Shown: positions 58,582 to 64,000 of the stretch, piece after piece | Layout: the number at the start of each line of letters is the position of its first letter | Numbering within the stretch: position 1 is the stretch's first letter | Translations under genes and position numbers: made by a program | Source of the DNA: Sanderia malayensis | Taxonomy: Eukaryota > Cnidaria > Scyphozoa > Semaeostomeae > Pelagiidae | Direction of reading: 5' to 3' | Length of the DNA stretch: 64,000 nucleotides | NCBI GenBank assembly: GCA_013076295.1 | Contig: RQOL01000489.1 | Coordinates: 124,001-188,000 of the forward strand | The notes under the pieces: model-generated | Told to the model about the DNA's origin: nothing | What the model saw: only the letters and a program-made list of their open reading frames with translations | The model's database searches: none

Positions 58582-59705
58582 GACCTCAGATCAGGCAAGA
58601 GTAACCGCTGAATTTAAGCATATTAATAAGCAGAGGAAAAGAAACTAAGAAGGATTCCCTCAGTAATGGCGAGTGAAGTGGGAATAGCTCAAGCTTGAAA
58701 TTTCCGTTGCTTGCAAGGCGAAGTGTAGTCTCGGGAAGCGTTTTCCTGGAGGACCTGTCCTGTCCAAGTTGCTTGGAAGAGCACATCAGAGAGGATGACA
58801 ATCCCTTTTGCGGCGATACAGGCCCCCAAACTATACGCTTTCCAGCAGTCGGGTTGCTTGGGAATGCAGCCAAAAATTGGTGGTAAACTTCATCTAAAGC
58901 TAAATATCGGCACGGTACCAATAGCGAGCGAATACCGTGAGAGAAAGATGAAAAGAACTTTGAAAAGAGAGTTAAAAAGTGTGTGAAACCATTAGAGGGG
59001 AAACGGATGCAGTTAGCTATGCTCCGGTGAGTTTCAGGTGGCCGTCTGGTCAGACTTGCAGTGTGCGGATCCGCACGGAGCGTTGCTGCTTGGCCTGGCC
59101 TTGCAATCGTCTCACTTCTCGCCGGAGAGCTTCAACGGCTGCTCCATCTCGAGTGACAAGGCATCCCGGAAGGTAGGTGGGTGCTCCGGCACCTGCTGTT
59201 ATAGCCCGACAGACAACTCCAGCTCGGACGGGGCAGAGGAGAGCGGTGCATGCTCCGCTTCGGTGGGGCTGGCACCCTTCCCTTGATGTCATGTCGAGCA
59301 CGACGGACTATTGCAGTGCGTCGGGACTGCGTGGCGTCATGCGGGAGGTCTATGCACACGATGGGTCTCGGTTGTTGGCGGCCATATGGCTTCATGTGAC
59401 CCGTCTTGAAACATGGACCAAGGAGTCTTACATGTGCGCGAGTCTTGGGGTGACAGAAACCCAAAGGCACAATCAAAGTAAAGGCTGCCTGGTAGCTGAG
59501 GTGAGGTCTTTGTTCTACGCGTGCGAGGCGCATCATCAACAGACCCATTCTACTCTTAGAAAGGTTTAAGTAAGAGAGCATCTGTTGGGACCTGAAAGAT
59601 GGTGCCTGAGTAGGGTGAAGCCAGAGGAAACTCTGGTGGAAGCTTGTAGCGATTCTGATGTGCAAATTGATCGTCGAACTTGGGTATAGGGGTGAAAGAC
59701 TAATT

Positions 59706-59751
<46 letters not shown>

Positions 59752-60591
59752 AGGGCAAGTGGGCCATTTTTGGTACGCAGAACTGGAGATGTGGGATGAA
59801 CAGAACGCTGAGTTAAGGTGCCTAAATTGACGCTCATCAGACCTCAAGGTGTTGGTTGATCTAGACAGCAGGACGGTGGCCATGGAAGTTGGAATCCGCT
59901 CAGGAGTGTGTAATAACACACCTGCCGAATCAACCAGCCCTGAAAATGGATGGCGCTCAAGCGTCGTGCCTATACTCGGCTGTCGGGAGAACGCCACAGC
60001 TCTCAAAGAGTAAAGGGGGTGGGGGTCGTGATGCAACCTTTGGCGCGGACCTGGGTGAAATGGCCTCTAGTGCAAATCTTGGTGGTAGTAGCAAATATTC
60101 AAATGAGAGCTTTGAAGACCGAAGTCGAGAAAGGTTCCGTGTGAACAGCAGTTGGATACGGGCTAGTCGATCCTAAGAGATAGGGAAAATCCGTTTCAAA
60201 GCAGTCAATCATGACTGCTACTATCAAAAGGGAATCGGGTTAATATTCCCAAACCGGAAGGTGGATATTCCCACTCTTGGCAGAAGGGGCAACGCAACCG
60301 AACTCGGAGACGTCGGAAGATTTTTTATTTCTTGTTAACGGGCTGACACCTTGGAATCAGATTGCCTGGAGATAGGGTTTAATCCTCGTTAAAGCACCAC
60401 ACTTCTTGTTGTGTCTGGTGCGCTCTCGACGGCCGTTGAAAATTCGAGGGAGTGACTATTTTCGTGTCCGCTCGTACTCATAACCGCAGCAGGTCTCCAA
60501 GGTGAGCAGCCTGTTGTTGATAGAACAATGTAGGTAAGGGAAGTCGCCAAAATAGATCCGCAACTTCGGGAAAAGGATTGGCTGTAAGGGT
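58582..60591 (+). rRNA. 28S rRNA, 5' part, copy B (pseudogene)
   Basis: Starts TGACCTCAGATCAGGCAAGA, then CGCTGAATTTAAGCATATTA and continues through the D1-D3 region, GAAAGACTAATTGAACCATC and CGCTCGTACTCATAACCGCA. It stops at AAGGATTGGCTGTAAGGG, about 250 bases upstream of where the R2 site would be expected. Substitutions in conserved stems again indicate a pseudogene. The open frames on both strands here are shadows of the rRNA. Confidence 0.95.
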
Positions 60592-62250
60592 TTGTCTGTC
60601 CAGTTCCTGGTTGTCCTGTAATTAACAGGTATGTGCGCCAGTCACAGTCTCATGTCATGCTAAGTTTGTACTTATTGGATCGAGCATCAACAGAAGCAAT
60701 AAATTGGTTATAAACGAGGAGCTGCTTCCCTTGTAATTGTGAAGCTCGGTAAGAGGGATTAATATTCGGGCATCAATTGCTGTGCTGTTCGAAAAAAAAA
60801 GGATCTGTGACAGGGTATTTTCATGTTGTTTTTTTGGCAGAATCTCATTGATATTGTTGTGATCATAGTTCATGAGGGTGAGTTGAAAGAAGTATAGAGG
60901 GTTGAATATCGAACAGTATCCAATGGAAAGAAGTAATGCCATTCTTGGCCACGACGTTTTTTACTTGAGACATGGTGCTTTCTTAGCCAATTAATGAAGG
61001 TAATGTTGTTTGGTTGCGAGGTCTACTGTAGTACAGTTGGAGCGTTTTGGAATTTTAGGTTTCAACAGGTTTCGGAGGCAAGAAGTCCGCAGTGACTTCA
61101 AAACAAAAAGCTATGTTGCTGTTTGAAAAGAGGGCCCACATTTCTGCCTCGCATAAGTTAAATCAATAAGATATCGAAATGCAGCGTGCCAGGCATTGAC
61201 GTCAGTGGCAAATAGGCTGTTGGTATGGAATGTTTCATTCCATTTTGAAAGATAGGAACTGACATACTTCAGCGACATTTGTCTAGCATCACTGGTATGG
61301 ACATCAATGGATCACCGTAGAGATGGCAAGAGTGTGTCGATATAGGCTTTCAGCTTCATTGCAAATGCATTTGGAGGTTGCACAATGTGGAGAATTTGAG
61401 ATGAATGATCATCCATACAAGGGGTCAGAAGTAGGCGGGATATCCGTGGGATATCTGCACGTATGGATTTGAAATTAATAGCTTTAAAGTTGGTCAACCA
61501 AACTAGCATATGTACATGAACTGTTCCCCTGTCATGAAACTCAAGGCGATTGAAGAAAGTGTCAATGCTTGTTGTACCTCTCATTTTGTTATAGTTAAAC
61601 ATATGGGTGTTCCAATTTTGATCTGTTGTTCTGCAGAGGTATCCACAAATAATTTGTTCCAGGATGAGGATAAAGTGCGATGTTTCAAAGAAGGCAGTTT
61701 CTGTTGGACGAAACTTGTATTTTGAGCGTAGATCATCAAGCCAGTAGGGTGAAGTAAACGTCCATTCAGGTGGGGAACAGGTGATAAAAAAATCTGGTAG
61801 CCCTTTTGTCGTACAATATCAATCAGGTATCTATGTTGACGTTGCCAAGAACCTGGTGAGAAGCTTTTCGTGCTTAAGGCATAGTAGGGTGTGCAATGAA
61901 AGAATTTTGCCTGATTGATGGCACCAGTTATTGTTTTAAAAAGACATCGGTCGAAAACAAATTGCAGTAACTGAAAATTCAAGCTGTCTTCTACAATAGA
62001 GCTTAAGCATTTGGTTGTGAAAGAATATTTGCTACTGAATCTGTCCTGCTTGCCCTCGTACCATGATTCACACATTGTGTTCAATGAATCCAGATTGGGC
62101 TACAATGCACATTCCACCCCAATCCATTGGAAAATTTCAAAGCATTTCATAGGTATCTGTTCAGAAATCATTGTATCTCGTTTAACAACATATTCTTGGT
62201 AAGAGGGCTCATTGGATGCAATTAAATGCGGGTTAAATCTCAATTTAAGC
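60592..62250 (-). mobile_element. Helitron remnant B
   Basis: On the minus strand: a Rep segment 62084-61581 (with GSWQRQHRYLIDIVRQKGYQ), a HUH block RGTVHVHMLVWL at about 61510, the Rep C-terminal part, and the start of a PIF1 helicase. It breaks at its Walker A region (GQPGTG at about 60605), which is joined directly to 28S. It is homologous to remnant A over 10350-11900, including short DNA matches such as GGTATCTATGTTGACGTTGCC with one mismatch. The 3' half of the helicase and the element end are missing. Confidence 0.78.
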
Positions 62251-62521
62251 AGAATTAATGTCGAAAGAAGTCATTAATCATTGACTTTGCTCGAGCATAG
62301 CGTTGACGGGTTAATAAAATTGGATCCCTTGATCATGCGGTGACACACCCATGGGTCGCATATTACCAATATTGTTGTCTCCAGGCATTTCTCATTCCCA
62401 AGCCTCCAGGGGTATTTAGCTGTACCAACCACGAGTCCATCATCCATTGTTTCATGATCGTGCCTCAGATAACGTTCGTTTCAATTTATCGCTACCGCAA
62501 TTTGTTGAAGTATAGTTTGAC
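62251..62521. other. Intergenic, nothing recognised
   Basis: About 270 bases without motifs, between Helitron remnant B and the next element. It may include the 5' end of the DIRS-type element. Confidence 0.4.
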
Positions 62522-62926
62522 TTGCCAGCCTTATTGCTGAACTCCATTCACCAGAAGAACCTTTCGTCGTCTAGTTGTTATCGCTACTCTACCAAAGCAC
62601 AGTCGTCGGACACAGCTTCGCTATCCTGGGACGTCTTAGACCCTACCCTGTACATTTCGACAGTGTTAACCTCTGGGGTTCACCACTCCTCTCAAGAAAA
62701 CAAACCTCAGGCCCTTGCAAGCAGAAATAACGCTTGTTACAGGTGGAATAAAAGTTCCTGTCATTATGGCCGGTCCTGCCGTTTCGTGCATGCTTGCATG
62801 TCTTGCGAAGGCGACCACAAGGCGCGTAGTTGTCCGTTGACAGGCGATACGTCGGAACGGCAGGGTGATAACCAGAAGCGCCCACGCTCAACGTCACCTC
62901 CACCCCTCAAGAAGTCCCGCAAGTGA
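62522..62926 (+). CDS. Gag-like CCCH and knuckle protein of a DIRS-type element
   Basis: A 134-codon frame. Its centre carries CYRWNKSSCHYGRSCRFVH, a CCCH zinc finger, directly followed by a second Cys/His set (ACMSCEGDHKARSC), and a Ser/Pro/Arg/Lys-rich C-terminus that may act as a nuclear signal. This architecture precedes the RT in many DIRS/Ngaro-like elements of invertebrates. It is on the same strand and about 15 bases upstream of the RT-bearing region. The N-terminal part may extend upstream in another frame. Confidence 0.65.
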   Translation: MPALLLNSIHQKNLSSSSCYRYSTKAQSSDTASLSWDVLDPTLYISTVLTSGVHHSSQENKPQALASRNNACYRWNKSSCHYGRSCRFVHACMSCEGDHKARSCPLTGDTSERQGDNQKRPRSTSPPPLKKSRK

Positions 62927-62939
62927 CTAGACTTTGATA

Positions 62940-63735
62940 TAATTTTTTGTCCGGCTGTTATTACTAGGCTACGAATTTATGCTTGGCGTGAATTTCTTCT
63001 CCACTCCTCTCATCCTGACGCGCAGTGGGTGCTCCAAGGGATTACTTTCGGCTTTGATATTGCCCTTAGCAAGGGAGCGCCTCTCTCCGCAAAACGCAAC
63101 TGCTTATCTGCCATCCAGCAATCACCTATTATCGATGATTATTTAAGGGACGAACTCACCGCTGGGACAATGGCTGGGCCATTTTTATCGTCCCCTGGCC
63201 CTCTTTGATCACTAATCGTTTAGGCGTGATCCCCAAGTCGACCCCCGGGAAGTGGCAACTGATCACTGATCTGTCACACCCCAGTAGTCATAGCGTGAAC
63301 GACCTTATTCCCGACCACAATGCAACCGTTTCCTATGCAGGCATCCCAGAGGCTATTGCGACAATTATGCAGCTCGGCAAGGGGGCAATGTAAGCAAAAT
63401 TTGACATCAAACGGGCTTACCGCTTATTACCCGTTCAGCCCGACGACCGCCGATTCTTGGGCATGTTTTGGAACGGGTTTTATTTTGTTGATCTCGCCCT
63501 ACCTTTTGGCCTCCGGTCTGCCCCACGCATTTTCACTAGATTTGCCGATGTGCTGGAGTCAATCTTTGAGCAGGGTGGCCAACCTGCCACTATCCTGCAC
63601 TACCTTGATGATTTCATCATCTTTGGCAAGGGAGACTCGCCTGACTGTGCCCACATGCTTCACCACTGCGCTACGATTTGCGAAAAATTAGGCGTTCCAC
63701 TAGCAGAGGGGAAAACCGAGGGCAGTAGGAGATGA
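62940..63735 (+). pseudogene. DIRS-type reverse transcriptase, truncated
   Basis: Reads on from the Gag-like frame with LSAIQQSPIIDDYLRDELTA, then GVIPKSTPGKWQLITDLS (63220 onward), a FDIKRAYRLLPVQPDD block (about 63400), PFGLRSAPRIFTRF and the catalytic YLDDF box at about 63601-63615. In-frame stops occur near 63208 and at 63391-63393, and the frame ends soon after the palm domain. It is a different subfamily from the DIRS RT at 1-892 (YLDD against YIDD, different codon use). No RNase H or recombinase follows in the window. Confidence 0.8.
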
Positions 63736-64000
63736 GGTAGGCGTCCTAGGACACGCATGCGCAGTAGAATGTGCTAAGATCACGCATGCGCGAGAGTCTT
63801 CGAGAATTGAAAAGAGCATGAACAGTAAAATAATTAACTACTCCAGCATCAGGTGACGTCGTTATAGATTGATAGACTATTTTTCGGCTGAATCACTTTA
63901 TGGATTAGAAATTGTTTTATTTAACAAATTTTGAAATAGATGCAATTAAAATATAGACAACTTTCAACAATTAAAATATAGGCAACATTTATCGTTCAAT
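63736..64000. other. Window end, nothing recognised
   Basis: AT-rich sequence with two GCATGCGC-containing stretches (63757 and 63784). The DIRS similarity ends at about 63725, so another insertion may begin there. Confidence 0.4.

Noticed and set aside
58695..60176. Many frames in 28S copy B, up to 211 codons
   Set aside because: They overlap conserved rRNA stems; frames arise from GC-rich rRNA.

Overview
This window is nuclear DNA of an animal, most likely an early-branching invertebrate such as a cnidarian or sponge. The ribosomal RNA genes are eukaryotic, introns have GT-AG ends, and the transposon mix (DIRS, Helitron, ISL2EU, Academ, hAT, R2-type) is typical of such genomes. I cannot name the species. 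I found no convincing single-copy host gene. The frame is two neighbouring, decayed 18S-5.8S-28S rDNA repeats on the + strand, cut up by layers of mobile elements.

Layout. 1-2270: DIRS-type reverse transcriptase and RNase H, split by a 1.2-kb non-autonomous Helitron. 2271-6095: unassigned DNA and a 1.35-kb element with inverted ends. 6096-8266: fragment of a 28S gene, itself interrupted by 544 bp at the site used by R2 retrotransposons. 8290-11914: minus-strand Helitron remnant with another Helitron inside it. About 11915-39868: a tandem array of roughly 95-bp units that runs up to the 5' spacer of the next rDNA unit, so it is probably the intergenic spacer. The array is interrupted by a small LTR element (12768-14400), by an ISL2EU transposon (15160-32473) that carries a 13-kb autonomous-type Helitron (17511-30582), and by an unclassified 0.7-kb insert (36479-37196).

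39869-40294 is external spacer and 40295-41095 the 5' part of 18S. An R2-type retrotransposon then breaks 18S. It is itself split by a 12.7-kb Academ-type transposon (41917-54583) with a 9-bp target duplication. That transposon encodes a RecQ-like helicase on + and a DUF6589-type transposase on -, and the two genes appear to interleave, each with exons inside an intron of the other. A hAT element (48137-52605, 8-bp duplication) sits in a transposase exon. The R2-type element ends at 57969, where the last 49 nt of 18S resume, followed by ITS1, 5.8S, ITS2 and 28S (to 60591). A second Helitron remnant then cuts 28S, and a DIRS-type element with a CCCH Gag-like region closes the window.

Nearly every boundary can be tested inside the window, because removing an insert restores the interrupted frame or array unit. 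Most coding regions carry stops or frameshifts, so this is a fossil record of nested transposition in rDNA. The clear exceptions are the 976-codon hAT transposase frame, which is intact, and a small three-exon gene of unknown function inside the large Helitron, which keeps frame across two introns.
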